DNA of 64,000 bases from Arthrobacter sp. zg-Y20 (GTDB lineage Bacteria > Actinomycetota > Actinomycetes > Actinomycetales > Micrococcaceae). Position 1 is the first letter of the stretch. Every line of letters begins with the position of its first letter. Under the pieces are notes generated by a model, which made no database searches, was not told the DNA's origin, and was given only the letters and a program-made list of their open reading frames with translations. A program made the position numbers and the translations under genes. The DNA is taken from positions 3,224,001 through 3,288,000 of the forward strand of contig NZ_CP126241.1 in assembly GCF_030142075.1 (NCBI RefSeq). Direction: 5' to 3'. Positions 43,925 to 52,537 of the stretch are shown one piece after another.

Positions 43925-44722
43925 CTACTTGCCGGCGTCGGCGACGATGACCTCTACCCCGGCGTTGGCCAGTTCGGCGGCGAAGTCCGGTGCAACGGGC
44001 TGGTCCGTGACCAGGGTGTCGATGCCGGCCAGCGGGCAGATGCGGGCGAAGGTGCTGCGGCCCAGCTTGGTGGAGTCGGCGGCGATCACCACCCGGCGGG
44101 CAACCGCCGCGATTTCCCGGCTGGCTTCCGCTTCCCCTTCATGCAGGGTGGTGGCGCCGAAGGCTGCGCTGAGCCCATCCACCCCCAGGACGGCTAAGTC
44201 CATGCTGAAGTCCTTCAGCGAGTTGGCAACCAGGGGGCCGATCAGTTCATAGGACTGGCGGCGCGGCACCCCGCCGGTCACCACGATTTTGATGTGCTCG
44301 CGCACCGACATTTCGTAGGCGACGTTCAGCGCATTGGTCACGATGGTGACTCCGGGCGAGTCGCCATCGGGGTGCAGCCGCTCGCTGCGGCCCAGCATCC
44401 GGGCTACTTCGCTGGTGGTGGTGCCGCCGTTGAGGCCCACCGACTGCCCAGGCTGGATGAGGTCTGCCACGGCCCGGGCAATGGCCACCTTCGCGTCGGC
44501 CTGGCGGGCGATCTTGTACTGCAGCGGTAGTTCGTAACCGGAACCGAGGGCGGAAGCGCCGCCGTGGGTGCGGGTGACCAGGCGCTGTTCGGCCAGGGTG
44601 TTGAGGTCGCGCCGCACGGTGGCTGTGGATACCCCCAGCACATCGCTCACCTCGGCGATCGACACACTTCCCCGTTCGCTCACTAGGTCAAGGACAACAT
44701 TCAGGCGCTGCTGCTGGGTCAT
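43925..44722 (-). CDS. DeoR/GlpR family transcriptional regulator
   Basis: 265 residues: N-terminal helix-turn-helix (about 5-55; VSDVLGVSTATVRRDLNTLA, then THGGA) and a phosphosugar-sensing domain with GLNGGTTTSEVAR, VVTGGVPR and D-S-T-K-L-G-R. Family members sense sugar phosphates. It lies between the importer operon and the divergent SIS gene and probably represses both. Confidence 0.93.
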   Translation of the reverse strand: MTQQQRLNVVLDLVSERGSVSIAEVSDVLGVSTATVRRDLNTLAEQRLVTRTHGGASALGSGYELPLQYKIARQADAKVAIARAVADLIQPGQSVGLNGGTTTSEVARMLGRSERLHPDGDSPGVTIVTNALNVAYEMSVREHIKIVVTGGVPRRQSYELIGPLVANSLKDFSMDLAVLGVDGLSAAFGATTLHEGEAEASREIAAVARRVVIAADSTKLGRSTFARICPLAGIDTLVTDQPVAPDFAAELANAGVEVIVADAGK

Positions 44723-44855
44723 GCTCGGGCCAACCTTTCGTTATCCGTTCATATTCTCACAGCCAGCCTTGCTAATCGTGATTGATTCTGCTCAACTATC
44801 CACATATCGATCAAAACCAGTCTTTTATTGGTGCAGAGCAGACCGAAAGAAGCCC

Positions 44856-45734
44856 ATGCCTTCCTCCTTCGTAGAAGCAGAAATAGCCTCCCAGCCCGAA
44901 ACCTGGCGGCTTGCCGCCCAGCTGGTCCCCGAGATTGCCGGCCGGCTGCCCCGCCGCGGCGAGCGGGTAGCGGTGGTTGGATGCGGCACCAGCTGGTTCA
45001 TGGCCATGTCCTACGCGGTGCTGCGGGAGCGTGCCGGCCACGGGGTGACCGACGCCTGGGCGGGCAGTGAATACCCGGCGGGCCGGGACTATGACCGGAT
45101 TATTGCCATCTCCCGCTCCGGCACCACCACCGAGATCGTTGACCTCCTCAAGACGCTCGGCCCGGTCCCCACCACACTCATCACGGCCGTGGCCGAATCC
45201 CCCGGAGCTGAAGCAGCGGATGATGTCATCGCCATGCCGTTTGCGGATGAGCAGTCCGTGGTGCAGACCCGGTTCGCGACGTCGGTGCTGACACTGCTGC
45301 GCGTCCACCTCGGCGAGGACGTTGAACCGCTCATCGCAGATGCTCAGTTGGCGCTGGACATCCCCGTGGACAAGCTGCTCGCAGCCAACCAGTGCACGTT
45401 CATCGGCCGCGGATTCGCCGTCGGCCTCGCGTTCGAGGCGGCCCTGAAGACGCGGGAGGCCGCCCAGTACTGGTCCGAGTCCTATCCGGCCATGGACTAC
45501 CGGCACGGTCCCATTGCGATCGCAGAACCCGGCCGGCTGGTGTGGAGCCTGGGCGAGCCGCCCGCCGGGCTGGCCGACGACGTCGCCGCGACGGGCGCGC
45601 GGTTCGTACACCATGACCTGGATCCGCAGGCGGCCCTCGTGGTGGCCCAGCGCTTCGCCGTCGGCCTGGCCGTGTCGCGGGGCCTGGATCCGGACCGCCC
45701 GCGTTCCCTCACCCGGTCCGTTGTCCTTTCCTGA
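44856..45734 (+). CDS. SIS-domain sugar isomerase/deaminase (AgaS/GlmS-like)
   Basis: 292 residues with two SIS domains; the sugar-phosphate loops VVGCGTSWFM and ISRSGTTTEIVD are clear, and E-S-Y-P-A-M-D-Y-R-H-G-P is the family's catalytic-region segment. It resembles amino-sugar-phosphate isomerase/deaminases. It is divergent from the DeoR gene, suggesting the locus handles an amino sugar or its derivative. Confidence 0.9.
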   Translation: MPSSFVEAEIASQPETWRLAAQLVPEIAGRLPRRGERVAVVGCGTSWFMAMSYAVLRERAGHGVTDAWAGSEYPAGRDYDRIIAISRSGTTTEIVDLLKTLGPVPTTLITAVAESPGAEAADDVIAMPFADEQSVVQTRFATSVLTLLRVHLGEDVEPLIADAQLALDIPVDKLLAANQCTFIGRGFAVGLAFEAALKTREAAQYWSESYPAMDYRHGPIAIAEPGRLVWSLGEPPAGLADDVAATGARFVHHDLDPQAALVVAQRFAVGLAVSRGLDPDRPRSLTRSVVLS

Positions 45735-46136
45735 CGCTCCGGGCGGCGTGCTGCCCAACCTGTAAAGGAAATTCTGCGAACAATCCGGGATATTGCGGAA
45801 CCCGGCATCTCCGTGAAAGGAAACCCGGGCGGGAAAAACATCCGGACGGGAAATTGTGGGCTAGGATAACTGCGCGACCATTCGCCCGTGCCAATTTGGC
45901 TTGCCACATTCATTAATTTGGCTTACTGCGCCCGACGATCCCCCACCGATTCGGCGTACCCAAAAGGCGGAGCCATTTCTCCGGCTCCTTACGTCTATTT
46001 GATCGGATTGCACGGCTTATCTGCAAGGGCACACCTGCGCTGGTTTCACCTGACGGTGAACCGCAATGGTGCAAGTCCCTGCAGATTCAACTACCAAAGC
46101 ATGAATTACCGCAGCACCGGAAAGGCAATACCCTTA
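45735..46136. other. Intergenic region with a structured leader
   Basis: No gene is seen in these 402 bp. A TAGGAT hexamer near 45862 is a possible -10 element. A foldable element lies at 46020-46085 and a purine-rich ribosome site at about 46116-46123 before the TM2-Ltp gene. Confidence 0.5.
46020..46085 (+). ncRNA. Candidate structured 5' leader RNA (unassigned)
   Basis: Nested pairing can be drawn by eye: TCTGCAAGGG (46020-46029) with CCCTGCAGA (46077-46085), one bulge; CACC (46032-46035) with GGTG (46068-46071) plus TGC with GCA; and GGTTTCACC with GGTGAACC (46042-46062) around a TGAC loop. The element ends 51 bp before the TM2-Ltp start. It matches no riboswitch class that I recognise. 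Confidence 0.4.
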
Positions 46137-46943
46137 ATGAGCACCACCACAACCGAATATATGCCCGTTACGACCCCCCAGAAATCCTTTGTCGTAACAT
46201 GGGTGCTTGCACTGCTGCTTGGCAACTTGGGCATCGACCGCTTTTACCTAGGCAAGATCGGCACCGGCGTCTTGAAGTTCCTTACGGCCGGCGGTTTCGG
46301 CATCTGGACGCTGGTAGACCTGATCATCACCCTGACCGGGAACCAGAAGGACAAGCAGGGCCGCCCGCTCGAGGGCTACAAGCAGAACAAGAAGACCGCC
46401 TGGATTGTCACCGTTGCCCTCTGGGTTGTCGGCGCGATTGTTTCGATCGTCATGGTCTCCACTGGCCTGCTGGCCATCGGATCGGCCGTCGAAGACTCGC
46501 AGGCAGCGTCCAAGCAGAGCAACGAGAGTGTCGTTCCGGCCCAGGCGCCCGTCGCACCCGAGGCGAAGACCGCCGCTCCGGACGCCCCCGCCCCGGCCGC
46601 AGCCCCCGCACCCGCACCCGCACCCGCTAAGGCGGAGTCTGTCCCGTCCGAGTTCAAATCGGCACTGACGAAGGCGGAGATGTACTCCAACATAATGTTC
46701 ATGAGCAAGGCGGCGCTTTACACCCAGCTGACCTCCGAGTACGGCGAAAAGTTCTCCCCGGAGGCAGCCCAGTACGCCATCGACAATGTGAAGGCGGACT
46801 ACAACGCCAACGCACTGGAGAAGGCACGGATGTACCAGGACGAGATGGCAATGTCGCCCGACGCAGTCCGTGAGCAGCTGGTGAGCGAGTACGGCGAAAA
46901 ATTCACGCCCGAAGAGGCCGACTACGCCATGCAGAACCTGTAG
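46137..46943 (+). CDS. TM2-domain membrane protein with two Ltp repeats
   Basis: 268 residues. A TM2 domain at about 18-68 ([18 protein letters not shown], then WTLVDLI), a further membrane helix at about 88-117, a Pro/Ala linker (about 132-168), then two copies of the ~45-residue Ltp unit (about 174-220 and 222-268: MYSNIMFMS / [27 protein letters not shown] / [18 protein letters not shown]). Ltp repeats occur in actinobacterial surface proteins and in the phage TP-J34 lipoprotein that blocks phage DNA entry. There is no signal peptidase II site; anchoring is by the TM2 part. A phage-exclusion role is only a hypothesis. Confidence 0.85.
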   Translation: MSTTTTEYMPVTTPQKSFVVTWVLALLLGNLGIDRFYLGKIGTGVLKFLTAGGFGIWTLVDLIITLTGNQKDKQGRPLEGYKQNKKTAWIVTVALWVVGAIVSIVMVSTGLLAIGSAVEDSQAASKQSNESVVPAQAPVAPEAKTAAPDAPAPAAAPAPAPAPAKAESVPSEFKSALTKAEMYSNIMFMSKAALYTQLTSEYGEKFSPEAAQYAIDNVKADYNANALEKARMYQDEMAMSPDAVREQLVSEYGEKFTPEEADYAMQNL

Positions 46944-46977
46944 CAGCCTGACCCGCCGGAAACATCCGGCGCTGTTG

Positions 46978-47012
46978 AGATAGCCGGAAGCGCTCCTTGC
47001 TTCCGGCTATCT
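46978..47012. terminator. Rho-independent terminator after TM2-Ltp gene
   Basis: AGATAGCCGGAAGC (46978-46991) pairs perfectly with GCTTCCGGCTATCT (46999-47012) around a 7-nt loop, followed by TCTTG. It lies 35 bp after the stop and 20 bp before the end of the convergent gene. Confidence 0.85.
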
Positions 47013-47032
47013 TCTTGCCCGGAGGCCGGCGC

Positions 47033-48181
47033 CTAGGTCGCGTTGGCTCCCGGAGCTTCGGGGCCAACAGGCCAGCGCAGCAGTGCGGCGAGGTCGGAGC
47101 CGCCGGGCAGGACGCCGTCGGGCACCAGAAGGAGATTCGCGTCCGTCAGGGCCGCCGCGCGCAGCAGCGCCGATGAGGCAGGAACCTGCCCCAAGACTTC
47201 CGCGCCCAGCGCCTGTTCCTCGGCGGTGGCCAGCCACGGCTCGGCGCCCAGCGCCAGCAGGTGGCGGTCGGCCAGCGCACTGTCATTCAGGATCAGCGTG
47301 TCCACCTGGGCCTGCTGGAGTGCCTGCACCACAGCTCCCATGCCGGTGGCCGACTCGGGATTGGCCTGCCCTTCCTGCAGGGCAAGCCGGTCCATGATCT
47401 GTTCCTGTTCGGCCGCCCACTGCAGGGCAAGGCGTTCCTGGACCTCATCCTCGAACTGCTGCTGGTGCGGGTCCTCAGGGCGAAGCTCGGAATCAATCAT
47501 GCTGACCAGCGGTTTGTGGCCCTCGGCCAGCTGGTCCCGCACCAACCCCCGGGCGCGGACGTCGCCGGCCAGCACAATCAACCGGGCGCCGCTGCTGTCC
47601 ACAATCCGGTCGATTGATCCGGCAACTTCATCAGCGTTCCGGCGCCAGGTTTGCTCGGTCCTGCGCTGCTGCTTGTCCTGCGCCCAGCCCTCACCGGCGG
47701 GAAGCTTGCTGATGTCGTCGCTGGACCCCTCGACACCCGCCACTGTCCCGGGTCCGGGACGGCCCGCGTATTCCAACCGGATCTCAGCGTCCTCCCGCGT
47801 TGCTTCCACAACGATGTACGGGAACTCCTCGGGACGGTGCTTGAACAGCGGCAGCAGGTCCGGAACGGGTCCCACAGCAACCTGCATGGGGGCCACCAGC
47901 GGGCCGGGCAGCAGCTCGTTCAGTTCCACCACGCCGTCCCGGACAAGGACAAAACGCGAGATTGGCGCGGGCAGCCCGCGGGCGGGATCCACCGCACCTT
48001 CCATGGCCTCCTGATCCTCCGGCGTCGCCCCCTGCTCCCCCAGCCCCGCCCGGACGTCACCGGACCGGGCTGCGGCGGCTTCGGCGCCCTGCGCTCCCCC
48101 GGCCCCGGCATCGACATAGGCAACACACCACGGCCCCTGTTTCCGATAGAGATCCGCAAATTTGTGGAGGTGCTCCGTCAT
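47033..48181 (-). CDS. eRF1-like (Vms1/baeRF, Rv2629-type) protein
   Basis: 382 residues resembling the actinobacterial Rv2629-type members of the bacterial/archaeal eRF1 family: an N-terminal domain with GPWCVAYVDAG, a middle Rossmann-like domain with ARLIVLAGDVRARGLVRDQL, and a C-terminal L7Ae-like domain with VDTLILNDSA and VPDGVLPGGSDLAALLRW. Family members are linked to ribosome rescue or stationary-phase translation; no activity is shown here. GGAG precedes ATG 48181. Confidence 0.82.
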   Translation of the reverse strand: MTEHLHKFADLYRKQGPWCVAYVDAGAGGAQGAEAAAARSGDVRAGLGEQGATPEDQEAMEGAVDPARGLPAPISRFVLVRDGVVELNELLPGPLVAPMQVAVGPVPDLLPLFKHRPEEFPYIVVEATREDAEIRLEYAGRPGPGTVAGVEGSSDDISKLPAGEGWAQDKQQRRTEQTWRRNADEVAGSIDRIVDSSGARLIVLAGDVRARGLVRDQLAEGHKPLVSMIDSELRPEDPHQQQFEDEVQERLALQWAAEQEQIMDRLALQEGQANPESATGMGAVVQALQQAQVDTLILNDSALADRHLLALGAEPWLATAEEQALGAEVLGQVPASSALLRAAALTDANLLLVPDGVLPGGSDLAALLRWPVGPEAPGANAT

Positions 48182-48373
48182 GTCGATCTCCTTCCCGCAC
48201 AGAGGCGGCCGCACATCGAATCAACCCGTGCCTCTAGCTAACACCGGTTCAACCGGCAGCTAAAGGGCTGCGGGGGCCGAAGGCACGCTTCCGCCCCACC
48301 CCGTCCTTTCGCCCGGACCAAACCTGTTCGGCAGGCTAGGGAAGCGCGGCCCCGGATGTGGTTGGTTGGGGCC

Positions 48374-48673
48374 ATGGCGAACGAAAACGCCCAACGGGCC
48401 TCCCTCCAGCGCCAGCTGGACTCGATGAACCGCCGCATCCAAGACCACCCTTTGAACTCCGAGAAATTCACCAGGGCCCGCGCACTGGTGAAAGAGTCCT
48501 CCGTGGAGGACCGCGTCGAAGTCAGCGCAACCCTCCGCGAACAGGGGCTGCCCGGTGTGGGCGCCCAGATGCGGATGCTGGCGCTGGGCCTGCCGTCGTT
48601 GGCGCGGTTGAACCGCAAACGCCTGCGCCTGGAAAACATGCTCAGTGAGCTTGATGCCGGCGGGCCAAACTAA
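48374..48673 (+). CDS. Small hypothetical protein
   Basis: 99 residues from ATG 48374, helical, rich in Arg/Leu (RASLQRQLDSMNRRIQDHP, then NRKRLRLENML). No family recognised. It starts about 190 bp from the divergent eRF1-like gene. ATG 48356 is an alternative start; no strong ribosome site is visible for either. Confidence 0.55.
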   Translation: MANENAQRASLQRQLDSMNRRIQDHPLNSEKFTRARALVKESSVEDRVEVSATLREQGLPGVGAQMRMLALGLPSLARLNRKRLRLENMLSELDAGGPN

Positions 48674-48714
48674 CGCCGCTGCCGACGACGACGCACGCGG
48701 CTTCAGCGGCACGG

Positions 48715-49056
48715 TCAGCTTTCGGGATCATCCATGAACAGGCGTACCTCCTGCGCGCACCGGCATCCCTGCGCAATCTTCGCCGCCCAGTCCAGCGCTG
48801 CCTCGCGCGAGGGCACCTCCAGCACGGCGTAGCCGCCTTCGATCTGCCGCGTCTGCGGATAGGTGCCCTCGATGACGGTCCCGGCGCCGTCGACCATCAC
48901 CGGGGGAACACTTTCATCAATACCGCCGCCGAACACCCACACTCCGGCGTCTTTGGCCTCCCGGACCACCGCATGGGCGGCATCCGACACCGCCGACAGG
49001 TCCCCCGTGGGAACAACCATGGCGCTGCTGGGAAATGAAATCAGGTACTTGGGCAT
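48715..49056 (-). CDS. YCII-related (DGPF) domain protein
   Basis: 113 residues: M-P-K-Y-L-I-S-F strand, the G-V-W-V-F-G-G-G-I-D segment, and GGYAVLEVPSREAALDWAAKI, the usual signature of the dimeric ferredoxin-like YCII/PhnB-neighbour proteins. Function unassigned. It converges on the small gene before it, and the LacI-type operator lies 145 bp upstream. Confidence 0.88.
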   Translation of the reverse strand: MPKYLISFPSSAMVVPTGDLSAVSDAAHAVVREAKDAGVWVFGGGIDESVPPVMVDGAGTVIEGTYPQTRQIEGGYAVLEVPSREAALDWAAKIAQGCRCAQEVRLFMDDPES

Positions 49057-49200
49057 CGAACCGGCTCCTTCAGTAAGGCGGAAATGCGGCCCATTGTTTC
49101 CCAGGAGGACGCAGGGCGCGAGCGTTCCGTGCCCTGCCCGCCGGGAGGAACGAAACTATTGACACCCCCGTGAGCCGGTGGCACAGTCGCGGACACTGGC

Positions 49201-49214
49201 TGTAAACGTTTACA
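49201..49214. promoter_or_regulatory. LacI-family operator TGTAAACGTTTACA
   Basis: A perfect 14-bp palindrome with the central CG typical of LacI/GalR-family operators. It lies 31 bp before the start of the short lacI-like stub and 80 bp before the first permease, so it should control the whole 49-59 kb operon. Confidence 0.85.
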
Positions 49215-49231
49215 ACACTCAAAGGAGAGCG

Positions 49232-49297
49232 TTGGTCCGGGTCACCATCACACAGGCTGCCGCGCAGGCGCGCCCTTCCAATGGGGCAGCCGAATGA
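49232..49297 (+). pseudogene. Likely remnant of a lacI-type regulator gene
   Basis: Right after the LacI operator an AAAGGAGAG ribosome site leads into a 21-codon frame from TTG 49232 starting L-V-R-V-T-I-T-Q-A-A-A-Q-A, which fits the first helix of LacI-family proteins (x-V-T-I-x-x-V-A-x-x-A-G). The homology stops there, and the frame ends in a TGA that overlaps the permease ATG. An internal deletion of lacI would explain this. A leader peptide is the alternative. Confidence 0.4.
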
Positions 49298-50247
49298 GCA
49301 CCACCGCCACCAGGACCACCCGCGAAACACCGCCGCCGCCACGGGCCGGGAAGCGGGTTGGCCACCGTGCCCGCGCCCAGCGGCGCGAAGCGGTGGCCCT
49401 GGTGATTCCCGCCCTGCTTCCAATCATCATCTTCTCCGTCATCCCGCTCGTTAGCGGCGTGGCCCTCGGCTTCACCGACACCACCCTGAAGCGCAACGCA
49501 GAGATCAACTTCATCGGGTTCGGGAACTTCATTGAATTGTTCGTCGACCACCGTTTCTGGGGATCGTTCGGCATCGGCATAGTCTGGGCCGGCGCCGTCG
49601 CGCTGCTCACCCTGGTCTCCGCCATGGGCCTGGCACTGCTGCTCAACAGCGACCTGCGGCTGAAGGGCCTGACCAGGGTGCTGGCCCTGATCCCCTGGGC
49701 CATGCCGCCGGTGGTCACCGCCATTGTGTGGCGGATGATCTACAACCCCAACTCCGGTCCCCTGAACGGCGCCCTCCAAGCGGTGGGTATTCCCGGGGCC
49801 AACTGGCTGGGAGACTTCTCCACCGCACTGCCCGCTGTCATTGTGGTGGGCGTGTGGGCGGGCATCCCGCAGACAACTGTGCTGCTGCTGGCCGGCATGC
49901 AGTCCATTTCCACCGAACAGCAGGAAGCGGCGGCCGTAGACGGCGCCGGGGTGTTCCGCCGGTTCTGGCACGTCACCCTCCCGGCCCTGCGCCCCATTGT
50001 CCTGGCCGTCACCGCCCTGGACTTCATCTGGCAGTTCAACTCCTTCGGCCTGATCTACGTCCTCACCGAAGGCGGCCCCGGCGGCCGCACCATGATCCCG
50101 CCGCTGTTCACCTATCTGGAGGCGTTCCGGAACCGTGAAATCGGCTATGCCTCGGCGATGGGAGACGTGCTCGTGATCGCGATCCTGCTGATTCTCTCGC
50201 TCTACCTCATCAACCAGTTCCGCCAGGCGAAGGGAGCACGGCCATGA
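49294..50247 (+). CDS. Carbohydrate ABC transporter permease (MalF type)
   Basis: 317 residues; basic N-terminus, six membrane helices, EAA loop QQEAAAVDGAGVFRRFWHV followed by TLPALRP. It starts with ATGA overlap on the lacI-like stub and its own stop overlaps the next permease. No ATPase is encoded in the operon; a shared ATPase elsewhere is expected. Confidence 0.93.
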   Translation: MSTTATRTTRETPPPPRAGKRVGHRARAQRREAVALVIPALLPIIIFSVIPLVSGVALGFTDTTLKRNAEINFIGFGNFIELFVDHRFWGSFGIGIVWAGAVALLTLVSAMGLALLLNSDLRLKGLTRVLALIPWAMPPVVTAIVWRMIYNPNSGPLNGALQAVGIPGANWLGDFSTALPAVIVVGVWAGIPQTTVLLLAGMQSISTEQQEAAAVDGAGVFRRFWHVTLPALRPIVLAVTALDFIWQFNSFGLIYVLTEGGPGGRTMIPPLFTYLEAFRNREIGYASAMGDVLVIAILLILSLYLINQFRQAKGARP

Positions 50248-51083
50248 TCACCCGGCGCCCCTGGTACGGAACGGCGCTGATGTACGCCGCGCTGGCGGGC
50301 TTCCTCGTTTTCCTCGGCTTCCCGCTGCTGTGGCTGCTCTCGGCGTCGTTCAAGTCATCGGGCGAACTGAACTCGCTGGCCATTAACCTGCTGCCGGCCG
50401 AATGGGATTTCAGCAACTACGCCTCCGCCCTGGCACGGCAGAACCTGCTGCCGGCGGCCGGGAACTCGCTGCTGGTATCCCTTGCCACCATGGTGATCAC
50501 CGTGCTGCTCTCCATGCCGATGGCCTACGCCCTCGCCCGCCTCAAGGGCCGGCTGCGCGCGGCGGGCACGGTGTGGATCCTGACCAGCCAGGTCTTCCCG
50601 TCCATCCTCATCATCATCCCGCTGTTCCTGGTGCTGCGTTCCATCAACCTCAATGACACCCTGTTCGGCCTGATCCTCGTCTACGTCACCTTCACCCTGC
50701 CGTTCACACTGTGGATGCTGCAGGGCTACGTCGCCGCCATACCGGCGGATCTCGAGGAGGCCGGTGAAATGGACGGCGCGTCCCGCTTCACCATCCTGCG
50801 GAGGATCGTCCTCCCCCTGCTCGCACCGGGACTCGTGGCGACGGCGATGTTCACGTTCGTCTCGGCGTGGAATGAGTTCTTCCTCGCCCTGGTCCTGCTG
50901 CAAAGCCCGGAGCTCTACACCCTGCCCATCGCCCTGCGCTCCTTCCTGGGCGCCGAAGGGCAGACCCAGCTGGGGCCGCTGGCCGCCGGAGCAATCCTCG
51001 CGACCATCCCCTCGCTCATCATCTTCACCATCCTGCAGAAGAAACTGACCGGCGGAATGCTGGCCGGCGCGGTCAAGGGCTGA
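50244..51083 (+). CDS. Carbohydrate ABC transporter permease (MalG type)
   Basis: 279 residues, six membrane helices, EAA loop DLEEAGEMDGASRFTILRRI followed by VLPLLAPG. Start overlaps the preceding stop by 4 bp. Partner of the MalF-type permease in a CUT1 importer that feeds the downstream hydrolases. Confidence 0.93.
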   Translation: MITRRPWYGTALMYAALAGFLVFLGFPLLWLLSASFKSSGELNSLAINLLPAEWDFSNYASALARQNLLPAAGNSLLVSLATMVITVLLSMPMAYALARLKGRLRAAGTVWILTSQVFPSILIIIPLFLVLRSINLNDTLFGLILVYVTFTLPFTLWMLQGYVAAIPADLEEAGEMDGASRFTILRRIVLPLLAPGLVATAMFTFVSAWNEFFLALVLLQSPELYTLPIALRSFLGAEGQTQLGPLAAGAILATIPSLIIFTILQKKLTGGMLAGAVKG

Positions 51084-51130
51084 TGGCCCGCCGCAAACCC
51101 GCATCATCCACCAGAAGGAAGGCAAGCATC

Positions 51131-52426
51131 ATGAAGAGAATCCGAGGCATCGGCGCCGTCGCTTTCGCGGGCGTAGCCGTGCTTGCCCTGAGCGGCTGCC
51201 AGCAGGGCAGCACATCAAGCGGGTCCGACGGCGCCGAAGGCGATGCCGTCACCCTCCAGTTCCAGTCGCTCTCCGACCAGCCCGCCACTCAGGCCGCGGT
51301 GAAGTCCATCGTGGATGAGTGGAATGCCGAGAACGAAGATGTCCAGGTCGAGATTGTCCAGGCCGGCTGGGACGGGACCTTCGACAAGCTCATCACCCAG
51401 TTCTCCGGCGGCACCGCCCCGGACATCATCCACTACGAGGCCAGCTCCATTGTGTCCTTCGCCGCCGACGGCTACCTCGCGGATCTGAGCGACTATATTG
51501 ACCCGGACCTGAAGTCGGACATTTCCGAAGGCATCTGGGATTCCGTCACGCAGGACGGGCAGATCATCGCCTACCCTTCCACCCTCCAGTCCTACATGGT
51601 CTTCGCCAACGCAGACCTGTTGGAGGCTGCCGGCGTCGAAATTCCCAGCGGCGAAACCATGACGTGGGAAGAGCTGCAGGAGATTGCCAAGGCCACCACA
51701 ACGGACAGCACCTACGGACTGGGGTGGGGCCTCGCCTCGCCCACAGCGGCGATGATGAGCCTCTCGCTCGGCTTCGACGGCGGGTTCTTCGACGGAGAAG
51801 GCACCGATGCCTCGATCCAGGTGGAGGATTCCGAACTGGCGGTGCCTGAACGCATCCACGAAATGGCCTACACGGATAAGTCCATTGAACCCACCTCGCT
51901 GACCCAGTCGGGTTCGGACGTGCTCGCCTCGTTCTACGGCGGCAAGGTGGCGATGACGGTGCAGGGCTCGTTCCAGGCGACGAACATCGCCAACGACGCC
52001 CCGGAGGGCTTGAACTGGGTGGCGCTGCCGCCGCTGGAGGGTTCCGCCGGCGCCGTGCAGGCCGCGAACCCGCAAACCTATTCGGTGAACGTGGATTCCG
52101 AGTATGTGGAGGAGTCGGCCGACTTCCTCAACTTCCTGATGAACGGCGACAACCTGGCCTCGATCGCCTACGCCGACGCGCTCATCCCCTCCTCCGGCGC
52201 GGCCCGCGACGGCGTCGAGACGCTCGCGGCGGATGACCCGGCGTGGACCCAGGTGCTGGCCTCCGGCGAAGGCCTGGAAGGACCGCCTTTCCTGAAGGTG
52301 GAGAAGTACACCGAGTGGAAGGACACCATTGCCACGCCGGCCTACCAGCAGTACCTGGCCGACAAGATCACCAGCGACGAACTGGCCGCCCGGCTCTCCG
52401 ACGGGTGGAACGACGTCGCCGGCTGA
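51131..52426 (+). CDS. Sugar/glycoside-binding lipoprotein of ABC importer
   Basis: 431 residues; signal sequence MKRIRGIGAVAFAGVAVLA ending in lipobox L-S-G-C, a Ser/Gly linker, then a CUT1 solute-binding domain (VDEWNAENEDVQVEIV, GTAPDIIHYEAS). ATG 51131 is chosen because AAGGAAGG lies upstream and it begins the signal peptide; ATG 51083 overlapping the permease stop would add 16 residues. The ligand is presumably the glycoside handled by the following enzymes. Confidence 0.93.
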   Translation: MKRIRGIGAVAFAGVAVLALSGCQQGSTSSGSDGAEGDAVTLQFQSLSDQPATQAAVKSIVDEWNAENEDVQVEIVQAGWDGTFDKLITQFSGGTAPDIIHYEASSIVSFAADGYLADLSDYIDPDLKSDISEGIWDSVTQDGQIIAYPSTLQSYMVFANADLLEAAGVEIPSGETMTWEELQEIAKATTTDSTYGLGWGLASPTAAMMSLSLGFDGGFFDGEGTDASIQVEDSELAVPERIHEMAYTDKSIEPTSLTQSGSDVLASFYGGKVAMTVQGSFQATNIANDAPEGLNWVALPPLEGSAGAVQAANPQTYSVNVDSEYVEESADFLNFLMNGDNLASIAYADALIPSSGAARDGVETLAADDPAWTQVLASGEGLEGPPFLKVEKYTEWKDTIATPAYQQYLADKITSDELAARLSDGWNDVAG

Positions 52427-52537
52427 TCCCGGACGCGGGGAGGGACAGGGCAGCCGGCCGGTTTGCCCCCGGCCCGCCGCTTTCGGCCCCCGGCCCTTTA
52501 AACCGCCGTCACTTTAAGAGGTACTCAAGGAGTGGGA

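Noticed and set aside
46063-46080. GGTGCAAGTCC resembling part of a cobalamin riboswitch
   Set aside because: The rest of the cobalamin consensus, including the B12 box and the large four-way junction, is absent and the element is far too short.
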